The position numbers were made by a program, and so were the translations under genes. A stretch of 64,000 nucleotides of DNA from a virus, in the IMG/VR virus record IMGVR_UViG_3300009184_005291, positions 21,126-85,125 of that record; one strand, 5' to 3'. Under the pieces are notes generated by a model. It saw only the letters and a program-made list of their open reading frames with translations, had not been told where the DNA came from and searched no databases. Positions 49,456 to 58,164 of this stretch are shown one piece after another (the first letter of the stretch is position 1; each line of letters opens with the position of its first letter).

Positions 49456-50612
49456 TGTAGATTAATTACGAACCCTTCTGGGGTTGTTCCTGGTTTATAA
49501 AATTTCAATCTATTATTATATTGTCCACTTAAATCTGACAATTGTTTAATAACTGGATCAATTTCGATTACGTTTACATAATACCCTTCTTCCAATAAGT
49601 CCAAACATAATTTGAATTGTTGTGACTCTTCTAATATATCAGTTCCTCTTTTATATGTTACGTAATTCATAACAAATGGTATCGTTTTGTCAGGATTTTG
49701 TTTGATGAAAAAATTCTTGATAAACTCAGCGTGTTCTTTATTAAACTCATCCACTGTAAGTGGTAGATTCAACTTCAATCCAAGTTCGTTGGCATAATGA
49801 CCCAAAGCTCTATTATCTCTTGGTAAACATGGTCCTCCAAATCCAAATCCATATTTCATGTATTTTTTCCCCACACGGGTATCACCACCTATAGCATTCA
49901 AAACAACATCGATTTCACTACCTAAATTTGATTTTGTTAAAATATCTCCCATCATGTTAGCATAACTAATTTTGGTAGTCAAAAAACAATTTATACCGAT
50001 TTTAGTAATTTCCGCAGCTTTAGGGGACATTATGTGGGCATGTACCGGAGTGGTTTGTATTTTATTGTATATCTGAACTAATTCATTCGCCAATTCCTGA
50101 TACTCAGTTCCAATCAAAACTATATCTGATTGTTCAAGACCTTTAACAATTTCTCCTTGAGCGATGAATTCAGGGTTATATGCCACTTGAATACTAAACA
50201 TTGAAAGTTTATTTTGGAGTTGTTCAACGTCACCAGGATTTGTGGTACAACCAACAATAAATTTTTTGTTAAAAATAGAAATTTCCATCTTTGATGCCGT
50301 GAAAAAATCATTTGCCACTTCGAAAACCGCAGAGGTGTCATAACTTCCGTCAGTTGTGGATGGAGTTGCCACAAAGGTAAATATAATATCTGTGTTTTCA
50401 ATTATTTCGATGTTACTTGTTGTAGCACTGAAATTGTTAACTTCAAATAACATTTTTTGAATCAATGGTTCGTTTGTATCACAAATCCCATGATTCAAGT
50501 TATAGACATAATCTTCACGTTTATCTGATACTATAACTTCATATCCCGCTTTTTCACATAGTAGAGCAAATGTAAGACCTAATCTTCCAGCTCCTATGAT
50601 ACCTATTTTCAT
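49452..50612 (-). CDS. UDP-glucose/GDP-mannose dehydrogenase family
   Basis: 386 aa. KIGIIGAGRLGLTFALLCEKAGY is the NAD-binding site, VATPSTTDGSYDTSAVF the family's substrate-helix region, and KYGFGFGGPCLPRDNRAL contains the catalytic Cys (FGGPCLPRD). These enzymes oxidise a nucleotide sugar twice to a uronic acid or make N-acetylmannosaminuronate. The product would be a uronate donor for the cassette. Starts 4 nt inside the NadE stop. Confidence 0.9.
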   Translation of the reverse strand: MKIGIIGAGRLGLTFALLCEKAGYEVIVSDKREDYVYNLNHGICDTNEPLIQKMLFEVNNFSATTSNIEIIENTDIIFTFVATPSTTDGSYDTSAVFEVANDFFTASKMEISIFNKKFIVGCTTNPGDVEQLQNKLSMFSIQVAYNPEFIAQGEIVKGLEQSDIVLIGTEYQELANELVQIYNKIQTTPVHAHIMSPKAAEITKIGINCFLTTKISYANMMGDILTKSNLGSEIDVVLNAIGGDTRVGKKYMKYGFGFGGPCLPRDNRALGHYANELGLKLNLPLTVDEFNKEHAEFIKNFFIKQNPDKTIPFVMNYVTYKRGTDILEESQQFKLCLDLLEEGYYVNVIEIDPVIKQLSDLSGQYNNRLKFYKPGTTPEGFVINLQ

Positions 50613-51400
50613 ATAATTTCGTTTTCTTTCAAATCAAAAATTGGTATGGAAACCATTTTATGTTTATTTTTTTTGTTAAAGTTTAGAAAAGTTTCAATAA
50701 TTTTGTATTCTTTCTCACTATAATTTTGTTTACTAATACCTTTTTCCATTGCCCATTCTAGTTCCTCATACGTAGCCCCAATTTGGTCTTCATCTATTCT
50801 ATTATCTTCCCACAATCCATCAGTAGGTTCTGCGTTAATAATTTCCTCAATTACACCCAAATGACGACCTAAATTTCTAACTTCTGTTTTATATAAATCT
50901 GCTATTGGTGAAATATCAACACCACCATCACCATACTTAGTGTAAAATCCAACTCCAAAATCTTCTACCTTATTTCCAGTTCCTACAACAATACCATTTC
51001 TTGACGATGCGATTTGATATAAAGTTATCATACGTAATCTTGACTTGGTATTTGCGAATCCCAATTCGGAGTTGAATTCTTTTTCAAAAAGTGTATTTGA
51101 TTTGAATTCCTGAAAAGTTTTGGACAAATCGATAGTATAACCATTTACGTTATTATATTTTGATTTCAAAAAGTCAATTTGTTTGTTCGACAATTCCGTG
51201 TTACACTCAGCCGAGTTTAATGGCATACCAATTACTAAAGTTGGTAATCCTGTTTCAGCACACAAAGTTGAAACAACCGCCGAATCGATACCACCTGAAA
51301 CCCCTACAACTAAAGTTGTAATTTTGTTTTTTACTGTGTAAGATAGAATCCATTCTTTGATTTTATCTGACAGATTTTCATAGTCAATAATTCTATTCAT
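50609..51400 (-). CDS. nadE: NH3-dependent NAD synthetase
   Basis: 263 aa. VVGVSGGIDSAVVSTLCAETG is the ATP-pyrophosphatase P-loop (SGGxDS), AECNTELSNKQI and KSRLRMITLYQIASSRNGIVVGTGNKVEDFGVGFYTKYGDGGVDISPIADLYKTEV follow the NadE sequence closely. It makes NAD from deamido-NAD; no glutaminase domain is attached. As a phage gene it may raise host NAD or counter NAD-depleting defence systems (inference). It sits between sugar genes. Confidence 0.92.
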   Translation of the reverse strand: MNRIIDYENLSDKIKEWILSYTVKNKITTLVVGVSGGIDSAVVSTLCAETGLPTLVIGMPLNSAECNTELSNKQIDFLKSKYNNVNGYTIDLSKTFQEFKSNTLFEKEFNSELGFANTKSRLRMITLYQIASSRNGIVVGTGNKVEDFGVGFYTKYGDGGVDISPIADLYKTEVRNLGRHLGVIEEIINAEPTDGLWEDNRIDEDQIGATYEELEWAMEKGISKQNYSEKEYKIIETFLNFNKKNKHKMVSIPIFDLKENEII

Positions 51401-53025
51401 TATAATATTTTTTTATACTCCTCTTTTATTTGTGACGTAACATTAGACGCATAATATTTTTCAATATCGGATGGAGGATTGAATTTTTCTTTAGACAAAA
51501 TAAATCCACCTGAATCTACTTTGTATATCCAACTTGGTTTTCCACACATCCATCCTTCGATTGTCGTACGCCCTAATTGAATACCCGCTGTTTCGGAACA
51601 TTTTTGAACATAAGGTTCAACATTCCATGTAGGAGAAAAATGTTTTACATGTGAATTTGTTAATATCGCAGGTAAGTAATTTGATTTGTCTTCTCCGACT
51701 ATCCAAAGTTCTTTTCCTATTTCCGCAGTATAGTCAATTAAATCCATTATTGCCTCTTTTCTTAGATAATCTATGGTTCCAACAAATAGTATATAGTTTT
51801 CTTCTTTAATTGATTTTGATTTGAACTTTTCATTATCTATAGGGTTATAGATAACTTCAATCAAATTTTCATCTATTTCGAATTTATTTATAATATAATC
51901 TTTTATCTCAGGTCTTATTGCAATATATTTTTTAATTGATTCGTGTTTTATTGGGTCTTCCAATTCAATTACTTCAGAATGGATTGAATATATTTTATCT
52001 ATTTCAGGATAAAACTGTATCATTCTTTCTGCAACTGGTTTATGTTGCATGTGTATTACATCAAAGTTTACTTCTCCAACACGATACATGACATTTGGTT
52101 GAGATGGTTGAAATCCATTTTCAGTAGTAAATCCCCACTTACCATCTCCTAATTTGAATCCTGGAGATTGTTCAAATGGTAAACATTTAATCCCTTGTTT
52201 TTTTGCCAAGTCGGTCAGTGGTCCTCCGATTTGCGATACAACTGTAACATCACAATTTTGTTTAATTAAGTTTTTTGCCAATTCATAAACATATAATTCC
52301 GAACCTGTGAATGTTCTGAAAAAAAGACAACTAATTAATACTTTGATTTTTTTGTTTGAATCGAAGGGTAATTTAATAGGAAGATGAGATTTGTATTTTT
52401 CAACGAATAATTTTCGGTTATCTTCCCATTGTTGATTAGTTTGACCAATCGATTTATGAGTCATTCTAATGTTTGTAATGACACCTACTTTAACCCCTTC
52501 CAAATGATTCTCTAAACAAAAAGGGATATCATAGAAATGGAACCCCTTAAAATCTTCATTAAATTGTTTTTTAATTCTATTCTTATGAACTGCGATAAAT
52601 AATCCATCTACAACTACAGTTTCATGTACAGTATTACCTACTGCGTCAGCATACTTTGATTCCCACTTTTTTCCATCTTTTTCATGGTTGACAATTCCAA
52701 CCATCTTTTTTCGATTTTCCCACCACATTCCAGTATCAGGCATAATTGTAGTACCCGCCATTCCGATAATACCAAAATCAGTTTTCTCGAAATGTTTAAG
52801 AAGTTTAGGATACCAAGCGGGTGTATCAAAATATATGTCATCATGGCAAAGTAAAACTATATCAGTTTTTGCCTCTGATAATATTTCATTATAAACTTGA
52901 GATAGGGATTTTCCACCGTTATTAACTTTTTCAATAACTTCAAGTTTTTTGAATCCTGAACTTTTTTTAAGATACTCAATAAACTCAGGTTTACTTTCTC
53001 TTGTTGAATAACCTACTGTAATCAT
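51400..53025 (-). CDS. Two-domain glycosyltransferase (GT2-type plus GT4-type)
   Basis: 541 aa. Residues about 1-215 (TVGYSTRESKPEFIEYL, then TDIVLLCHDDIYFDTPAWYP with CHDDIY as the DxD-like motif, then FYDIPFCLEN) form a GT-A-type domain like those of Glyco_tranf_2_5. From about 225 (KVLISCLFFRTFTGSELYVYELAKNLIKQNCDV) onward a GT4-like GT-B domain follows, with NPIDNEKF and FVGTIDYLRK and ending in a TTIEGWMCGKPSW E-x7-E-like site. A fusion of two transferases would let one polypeptide add two sugars in turn. Overlaps its neighbours. Confidence 0.82.
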   Translation of the reverse strand: MITVGYSTRESKPEFIEYLKKSSGFKKLEVIEKVNNGGKSLSQVYNEILSEAKTDIVLLCHDDIYFDTPAWYPKLLKHFEKTDFGIIGMAGTTIMPDTGMWWENRKKMVGIVNHEKDGKKWESKYADAVGNTVHETVVVDGLFIAVHKNRIKKQFNEDFKGFHFYDIPFCLENHLEGVKVGVITNIRMTHKSIGQTNQQWEDNRKLFVEKYKSHLPIKLPFDSNKKIKVLISCLFFRTFTGSELYVYELAKNLIKQNCDVTVVSQIGGPLTDLAKKQGIKCLPFEQSPGFKLGDGKWGFTTENGFQPSQPNVMYRVGEVNFDVIHMQHKPVAERMIQFYPEIDKIYSIHSEVIELEDPIKHESIKKYIAIRPEIKDYIINKFEIDENLIEVIYNPIDNEKFKSKSIKEENYILFVGTIDYLRKEAIMDLIDYTAEIGKELWIVGEDKSNYLPAILTNSHVKHFSPTWNVEPYVQKCSETAGIQLGRTTIEGWMCGKPSWIYKVDSGGFILSKEKFNPPSDIEKYYASNVTSQIKEEYKKIL

Positions 53026-53639
53026 AATCCTGTACTTCCAAAACCATTACTACCTCTATCTTTATCATCAACTTTATTAGTTAATTCGAATGAAACATAT
53101 CTTCCGCACATCACAGGACACAAAACCGCTTGAGCAATTTTCATTCCTTTTGAGATTGTAACAGTTTCATTATTAGTGTTAAACAAAATAACTTTAATCT
53201 CACCAACGTATCCTGAATCAACTGTGCCAGGAGTATTTAATACGGTTATCCCTTGATTGAGAGCTAATCCACTTTTAGGTCTTATTTGTATTTCATATTC
53301 TTCAGGAATAGACAATACTAAACCAGTTGGTACTAAAGCTCTTCCGAATGGGGGGATGTTAATTTCTATTGTTGAACGTAAATCAAATCCAGAATCTGAA
53401 GGATAAGCATATGATGGTATTTTTGCGTCATCATGAACTAGTTGGACACCAATCGATTTGGTCTTCAACATTTCCATATGACTTTTATTCATTTCATCAA
53501 CTGACATTCCCAATAAATCCTCCAATTCTTTAATATAATTTTCTTCAGGTTCAACTCCTGTATCTTCTTTTATTTGATTGAATGTTTCTTGAATTTGTTT
53601 CCAAATATCTTGGTCGAAATTATTATTTGATTTTTCCAT
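53022..53639 (-). CDS. dut: dUTPase with N-terminal extension
   Basis: 205 aa. dUTPase hydrolyses dUTP to dUMP, keeping uracil out of phage DNA and supplying dTMP. Five motifs are present: DSGFDLRS (I), RPKSGLAL (II), GTVDSGYVGEI (III), GMKIAQAVLCP (IV) and RGSNGFGSTG (V). It has an extra about 65-residue N-terminal helical stretch (WKQIQETFNQIKEDTG...) not usual for trimeric dUTPases. It interrupts the sugar genes together with the exonuclease. Confidence 0.93.
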   Translation of the reverse strand: MEKSNNNFDQDIWKQIQETFNQIKEDTGVEPEENYIKELEDLLGMSVDEMNKSHMEMLKTKSIGVQLVHDDAKIPSYAYPSDSGFDLRSTIEINIPPFGRALVPTGLVLSIPEEYEIQIRPKSGLALNQGITVLNTPGTVDSGYVGEIKVILFNTNNETVTISKGMKIAQAVLCPVMCGRYVSFELTNKVDDKDRGSNGFGSTGL

Positions 53640-54340
53640 TATACTAAACTTGTAATTTTTTTTATGACATCAATTAATACTAATACATCTTTTTCACAGT
53701 ATTCTACAATACCTTTGATGTCTTTATTTGTCCAATATGCTTCGTGTACTTTATTTCCAGTAACCTCCATATTTTTTGAAGATTCAACTCCCATAGAAAC
53801 ACACATCAATTCCAAAGACGCAATTGTTCCGTAGCCACCATATTGCCACAATTCTTTTGTATCTAACGCCTTAATCTCCCATGGTTTTGTTTCATGGCCA
53901 GGTAATATTTTTGGAGGTAACAAACCGTTGATAATCATTCGTTTTGCTAACATTGGAATATCAAATCCCTTGACGTTATGCCCACACAAGAAAAATCCTA
54001 ATTCACCAACTCTTCGTAATAGTTTTTGAACATCTTGTAACAAATCTTTTTCATTTTCGTTACTGAATGATTGTACCTTTGTTTCACCCTTATCGGTTAC
54101 AAAGGCAACACTCACACAAGCAATTCTAGCAAACTCAGGAACTAATGCCGCTCTATTAACAAACATTTGCCCAACTGGTTTATCAGCATCCTCAGGGAAT
54201 CTTTTTTGAAACCAATCAAAATAATTTTCGAATACAAAAGAAAGTTCAAGATTGGATTTTTCTAAAGATTCCCAATCAGGTTGTATTCCTACGGTTTCAA
54301 TATCAATAAAAAGTAATTTTTCTAATGGAATGTTAATCAT
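53639..54340 (-). CDS. DEDDy 3'-5' exonuclease-like protein (PolB exonuclease type)
   Basis: 233 aa. FIDIETVG (ExoI, Asp and Glu), GHNVKGFDIPML (ExoII, Asp) and YCEKDVLV (ExoIII, Tyr-x3-Asp) make the DEDDy set of the family-B-polymerase exonuclease domain, here standing alone (predicted 3'-5' exonuclease related to PolB). It may proofread or trim DNA or RNA ends. It starts at the last base of dut and overlaps the next gene by 4 nt. Confidence 0.88.
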   Translation of the reverse strand: MINIPLEKLLFIDIETVGIQPDWESLEKSNLELSFVFENYFDWFQKRFPEDADKPVGQMFVNRAALVPEFARIACVSVAFVTDKGETKVQSFSNENEKDLLQDVQKLLRRVGELGFFLCGHNVKGFDIPMLAKRMIINGLLPPKILPGHETKPWEIKALDTKELWQYGGYGTIASLELMCVSMGVESSKNMEVTGNKVHEAYWTNKDIKGIVEYCEKDVLVLIDVIKKITSLV

Positions 54341-55560
54341 GATTTATTAGCGATATCTATATAAAATTGTCTTCTATCATTTGTAACATTCTTCAAGTCA
54401 TACTTGTCTTTAACTGTTTCATATAACCTTTCACCCATATCTTTAATAAGATTTGGATTTTTAACTAATTTCTCGATGAACTTAGCCCAGTCTGCGTGGT
54501 TTCTTGATTCGTTAACTAAAATTGCATTTCCGTCAACAAAATTTCCATTGTCTAAACAATGTTTCAAATCGATAGTATAAGGACCAATGTTAGATGCGAT
54601 GATTGCCTTTTTATAGAAACCAGCCTCAATTACCTTCAACTGAGATTTCATTCTATTAAACATTGTGTTTTTAATTGGAGATAAAGAAATATCAAACTTG
54701 GAGTAATTTTTAGCATAACCTGTGACAGGTTTTGTCCATACTCTGAGATATGATTCATCTTTACCCTCAGTATACTCTTCTTGAGAGTATTTTAATAGAT
54801 GATTTTTGTAACCTTCAGAAACTATTTTATAGTTTTGGGTGAATATCTTTTCATATTGTGCCCATACGGTTTCTGCCGGTAGAATATTCCTTTTGGTTTG
54901 TTCACCTGTTTGAGCATTTATTTCAGTTACGGAACCTCTTGTATCAAATCCACACAATACATATTGTACTTTATCTTTGAGGGGTAAGATTTTTGAAAAT
55001 CCTGAATCAAGTAATTGAAGATCGTGTAGGTGGGATGAACCACCTAGCCAACCAACTCTTACTTTATCTGATTCTTCAGTTTTTTCTTTGAACTGAGACT
55101 CATTTGGATTGATTGCGTTAGGGAATACAATAACATTTTTATTGTACTTACGAATTTCATCCGCAAATATTTCGGTTGTTGTTGTAACAAATTTGGCAAC
55201 TTTAAGATTCTCAACAATCTTTTCATTGATTTTGTTAACCCGAATAATATCGTGAATTGGATGTTCTTTACCTGGCATCCAATAATCATCAATGTCGCAA
55301 ACGGTGACAACACCTAACGAATTTAACATTTGAATTAATCTGTGGGCCCTGTCAAAATCAGGTCCAATACTTCTGTGGAACGCAACTATTTGATATTGAG
55401 TCCAAAAATTAATATCATCATATGGGGGTTGATAGACAATATCGACGTGAAATTCATCAGAATATTGATTTTGAAGAAAAACGTGGGGGTCTACTGATCT
55501 AAATTTCCCGACTCCACTTGCGTCACTAGGGATTACAACAACATTAATTTTTTGTTTCAT
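54337..55560 (-). CDS. GT4-type glycosyltransferase
   Basis: 407 aa. NVVVIPSDASGVGKFRSVDPHVFLQ is a GT-B start (D.SGVGKFR), FPNAINPNESQF and KVRVGWLGGSSHLHDL the central donor-binding turn, and QLKVIEAGFYKKAIIASNIGPY the E-x7 donor motif region. It is a likely sugar transferase that starts the cassette operon. It begins inside the end of the homing endonuclease gene (17-nt overlap). Confidence 0.85.
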   Translation of the reverse strand: MKQKINVVVIPSDASGVGKFRSVDPHVFLQNQYSDEFHVDIVYQPPYDDINFWTQYQIVAFHRSIGPDFDRAHRLIQMLNSLGVVTVCDIDDYWMPGKEHPIHDIIRVNKINEKIVENLKVAKFVTTTTEIFADEIRKYNKNVIVFPNAINPNESQFKEKTEESDKVRVGWLGGSSHLHDLQLLDSGFSKILPLKDKVQYVLCGFDTRGSVTEINAQTGEQTKRNILPAETVWAQYEKIFTQNYKIVSEGYKNHLLKYSQEEYTEGKDESYLRVWTKPVTGYAKNYSKFDISLSPIKNTMFNRMKSQLKVIEAGFYKKAIIASNIGPYTIDLKHCLDNGNFVDGNAILVNESRNHADWAKFIEKLVKNPNLIKDMGERLYETVKDKYDLKNVTNDRRQFYIDIANKS

Positions 55561-56305
55561 ATTTTTTAATTATATTTTGAATTGTGGTTTTTTCGTCAAA
55601 ATTTGATTCCCATACCACTTCCAAATTATAATTATATTTTATAATGTTGTCAATTCTAATTTTATCCTCACTCCATATTTGAAATGATGTCTTTTTTTTA
55701 TGAGGATGTATATAATCGGGATTATATTTGTTTGGATTACAATGCCAATAGTCACCATTATATTCAATAATTAAATTAAATTTAGGTAAATAAATGTCAC
55801 AAACATATTCGTTGACTCTATAAGTCCGAATAACTTCAAGTCCAATACCTTTAATAATTTCTTCAATTCGTTTTTCAGGTTTTGAAGATGAACTATATTT
55901 TCTTGGGTTATCTGATAAGGTTTTACTTAATTTATTGAGAGTTTCTTTCGTATGTTTTTTTCCATAAAATGGGTTTCCTTCTCCTGATTGTAATTTTGAT
56001 GTGCATGGCTTACAAGGAGTATTATTATTAACTTTTCTGTAATGATTTCTACATGCAATTGCCTTATCGATAGATTTAGTTTCAATTTCCTTGTTACAAA
56101 TCGGGCACATCCGGTTGACAACAAAATAATTTTTAGATTTTATGATATTGAGGGATGTACATCTATTTCTTTTTCTAACAATATCTTCGTCGTTGAGAAT
56201 TTTTAATATTGTTCTTTTAGAAACCCCTATTTTTTTTTCAATTGTTGTCGATCCAAAACCTTTCAAGTATTGTTCTATTATTTTTTTTTTAGTTTTTTCA
56301 TCCAT
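55544..56305 (-). CDS. Homing endonuclease-like protein: HTH, NUMOD3, Vsr-like nuclease
   Basis: 253 aa. N-terminal helix-turn-helix (IIEQYLKGFGSTTIEKKIGV, SKRTILKIL), a zinc-like CPICNKE...C..C cluster, a NUMOD3-type DNA-binding motif (GEGNPFYGKKHTKETLNKLS) and a C-terminal nuclease of the Vsr/EDxHD class (VCDIYLPKFNLIIEYNGDYWHCNP, then EDKIRIDNIIKYNYNLEVVWES). This order is typical of mobile endonucleases related to I-Bth0305I. It overlaps the adjacent glycosyltransferase gene by 17 nt and has its own promoter motif, consistent with insertion as a free-standing mobile gene. No intron is evident. Confidence 0.85.
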   Translation of the reverse strand: MDEKTKKKIIEQYLKGFGSTTIEKKIGVSKRTILKILNDEDIVRKRNRCTSLNIIKSKNYFVVNRMCPICNKEIETKSIDKAIACRNHYRKVNNNTPCKPCTSKLQSGEGNPFYGKKHTKETLNKLSKTLSDNPRKYSSSSKPEKRIEEIIKGIGLEVIRTYRVNEYVCDIYLPKFNLIIEYNGDYWHCNPNKYNPDYIHPHKKKTSFQIWSEDKIRIDNIIKYNYNLEVVWESNFDEKTTIQNIIKKYETKN

Positions 56306-56308
56306 ATA

Positions 56309-56316
56309 AATAAATA
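56309..56316 (-). promoter_or_regulatory. TATTTATT late-type motif before the homing endonuclease
   Basis: TATTTATT on the minus strand ends 3 nt before the ATG at 56305 and lies after a terminator, so the endonuclease would head a new transcript that could run into the glycan operon. Confidence 0.55.
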
Positions 56317-56347
56317 TCCCGCTCTGTCAAATGGATACTTTTTCTCA

Positions 56348-56376
56348 TAAAAAAACCCACATTTTATTGTGGGTCT
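56348..56376 (-). terminator. Terminator after the 56383-58966 operon
   Basis: The stem ACCCAC / GTGGGT with an 8-nt loop is followed on the minus strand by seven T, ten bases past the stop at 56383. Confidence 0.8.
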
Positions 56377-56382
56377 AATTAG

Positions 56383-57012
56383 TTAAGATAACTTTTTAAT
56401 CTTTGTTACTTTACCTTCAAATATGTGTTTACCAACTTTGAAACTGAATAACTCATTCGTTTTGTCGGTCGATTCTACTAACAATCCATTTTCTTTTAAT
56501 GCGTCGTTAACTGCTTCATTAATCATTTTCTGTAAAACCTTGTAGTCAATGTTTCCTGTAGGTTGAGATGATTGTACCTGTGACTGTTGTTTCGGTTTTG
56601 CGGATTCAGGAATATATCCACTTGGATTTTCTTTCATTAATCTTGAAGCTCTTTCAATTAAATCATTAGAAAGTGTTGCGGTTTGTTGTTGTTGTGGTTG
56701 TGAAATTGGGTGTTCCATCATAAGTTTTTTAATCTCATCAGGAAGTCTTGAATTTTTGATAGCATCTATTGTAGGAACTCCAACCGGCTTTGTGTTTTCA
56801 ACAGGTAAAGATGATAAATAAGGTTGACTCATTTGTTGAGATGGTTGTTCCTGAAGGTATTCTTGAGGAATATTGTATTTTGCTTGTGGTATATTGAATG
56901 ACTCTACCATATTTGATGGAGAATTCATCTCTCTATTATCGATTCTTTTAATACCATCGGTCTTATCCATGATGGCTTTAGAAATCATAAGTTTTTGCAT
57001 TAATTGGTCCAT
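56383..57012 (-). CDS. Hypothetical Gln/Pro-rich virion-type protein
   Basis: 209 aa. Low-complexity Gln/Pro/Ser regions (QYNIPQEYLQEQPSQQMSQPYL-type composition, Q-runs in the middle) surround short helices (DEIKKLMMEHP, YKVLQKMINEAVNDALKENGLLV). The final SFKVGKHIFEGKVTKIKKLS is a basic beta stretch. No family recognised. Composition suggests a disordered structural or assembly protein. Confidence 0.6.
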   Translation of the reverse strand: MDQLMQKLMISKAIMDKTDGIKRIDNREMNSPSNMVESFNIPQAKYNIPQEYLQEQPSQQMSQPYLSSLPVENTKPVGVPTIDAIKNSRLPDEIKKLMMEHPISQPQQQQTATLSNDLIERASRLMKENPSGYIPESAKPKQQSQVQSSQPTGNIDYKVLQKMINEAVNDALKENGLLVESTDKTNELFSFKVGKHIFEGKVTKIKKLS

Positions 57013-57014
57013 AA

Positions 57015-57395
57015 TTAGAATTTTGCTATAATAATAATCGAAGTCATACTTTTGTCACCATTTGGATTGAAATTTGGTCTCATTTCTGCGAAATTTTCTC
57101 CACTTGGTTTCAGGGATAGTAATTTATCTAATCTAAAAAGTCTCCACCCTGGTAAAGGTTGTTCTCCTTTGTAGGCTGTGTGAGATGAACCTTCTTCATC
57201 CCACGCTCGTAATACTTTATTTCCTGCTTTACTTGTACCTAAACACACAGGTTCAATTTGTCTGAGTCCTCTACCACCTGGCTCATCACCATCATAATAG
57301 ATAATCACTTTCTGTTTGTTTTTAATGGCGTTAACAACGCTATCGACAGAAGCGATTTCACAAATTAAACCTTTAAGTGTTTCTTGTAATTTCAT
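57015..57395 (-). CDS. WYL-domain-like small protein
   Basis: 126 aa. AIKNKQKVIIYYDGDEPGGRGLRQIEPVCLGTSKAGNKVLRAWDEE, then PGWRLFRLDKLLSLKPSGE follows the small beta-barrel WYL pattern (strand, h.Y..., R.IEP, G....LRA., WR.FRLD.I). WYL domains bind ligands or nucleic acid in transcriptional regulators and CRISPR/defence regulators; a free-standing WYL in a phage is of unknown role. The start abuts the next gene with an overlap of one base. Confidence 0.68.
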   Translation of the reverse strand: MKLQETLKGLICEIASVDSVVNAIKNKQKVIIYYDGDEPGGRGLRQIEPVCLGTSKAGNKVLRAWDEEGSSHTAYKGEQPLPGWRLFRLDKLLSLKPSGENFAEMRPNFNPNGDKSMTSIIIIAKF

Positions 57396-57688
57396 TAAAA
57401 GTTAGGGTAAGTTTTTGATGAATTGAATTTATTTATTTTTATTTCATTTTTTCGTTCAACAACGTCAGTAATTGTTCCTGCATTTACGTTGTAGACATCC
57501 AAGAATGTGCCAGTACCTCTACCCATAGAATCACCATCAGCGATAGCATCTCTGTTAACGACAGAATATTCGTTACCAACTGCGTTAAAATCATTTTTAG
57601 GTATTAGTTTTGCTCTTTCTACATCACCAATTGCTGTCAATGCATTTGGGATATCTTGAGATAAATCGATTGCGAGTTCGTTTCCCAT
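57395..57688 (-). CDS. Hypothetical 97-aa protein
   Basis: It starts MGNELAIDLSQDIPNALTAI. A short, slightly acidic protein with a central GDSMGRGTGTFLDVYNV stretch; no domain recognised. Between two other small genes of the same operon, which might be a set of tail or head accessory proteins. Confidence 0.58.
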   Translation of the reverse strand: MGNELAIDLSQDIPNALTAIGDVERAKLIPKNDFNAVGNEYSVVNRDAIADGDSMGRGTGTFLDVYNVNAGTITDVVERKNEIKINKFNSSKTYPNF

Positions 57689-57690
57689 AA

Positions 57691-58164
57691 TTATAATTGT
57701 TTCATTATTTCGTTTATTCTTTTAAGACTTTCAGTTACTGCTGAGTCATGTTTGTTGAATGTGTTATCGTGTTTTTGTGAGGGTCTCACATTGGTAAAAT
57801 CTTTTTCGTGAGGTTTGATAAATTGATTCTGCATTCCAGCATCCATTTTATTTGTTTTGGTCATTTTGGTATAGTCCCTCATTTTCCTTAACTCATTGTT
57901 AACCCAATTTTTCATTTCAACACCACCATTCAAAATGAATGACGGTTCTTTATGATTTCCGATAAAATTGTCAAAAAAGTTTTTTATTCTTTTTAATTGT
58001 TTGTACTCTATAAAATTTTTATCTTGTAATTCTTGATTACGGTTATACCCTTCAGTATTTTCATCAGCATTTTTTACCATGTGGAAACATTTTTTCATAT
58101 GGTTCCTCATGGTTGATGGAAATTCAATTTCACCTTTGGACGAATTATATAAATCCTTATTCAC
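57691..58164 (-). CDS. Hypothetical 157-aa protein
   Basis: A basic, Asn/Lys-rich protein (NKDLYNSSKGEIEFPSTMRNHMKKCFHMVKNADEN...), with a helical C-terminal end (TESLKRINEIMKQL). No family recognised. Overlaps the upstream gene by 8 nt. Confidence 0.6.
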   Translation of the reverse strand: MNKDLYNSSKGEIEFPSTMRNHMKKCFHMVKNADENTEGYNRNQELQDKNFIEYKQLKRIKNFFDNFIGNHKEPSFILNGGVEMKNWVNNELRKMRDYTKMTKTNKMDAGMQNQFIKPHEKDFTNVRPSQKHDNTFNKHDSAVTESLKRINEIMKQL

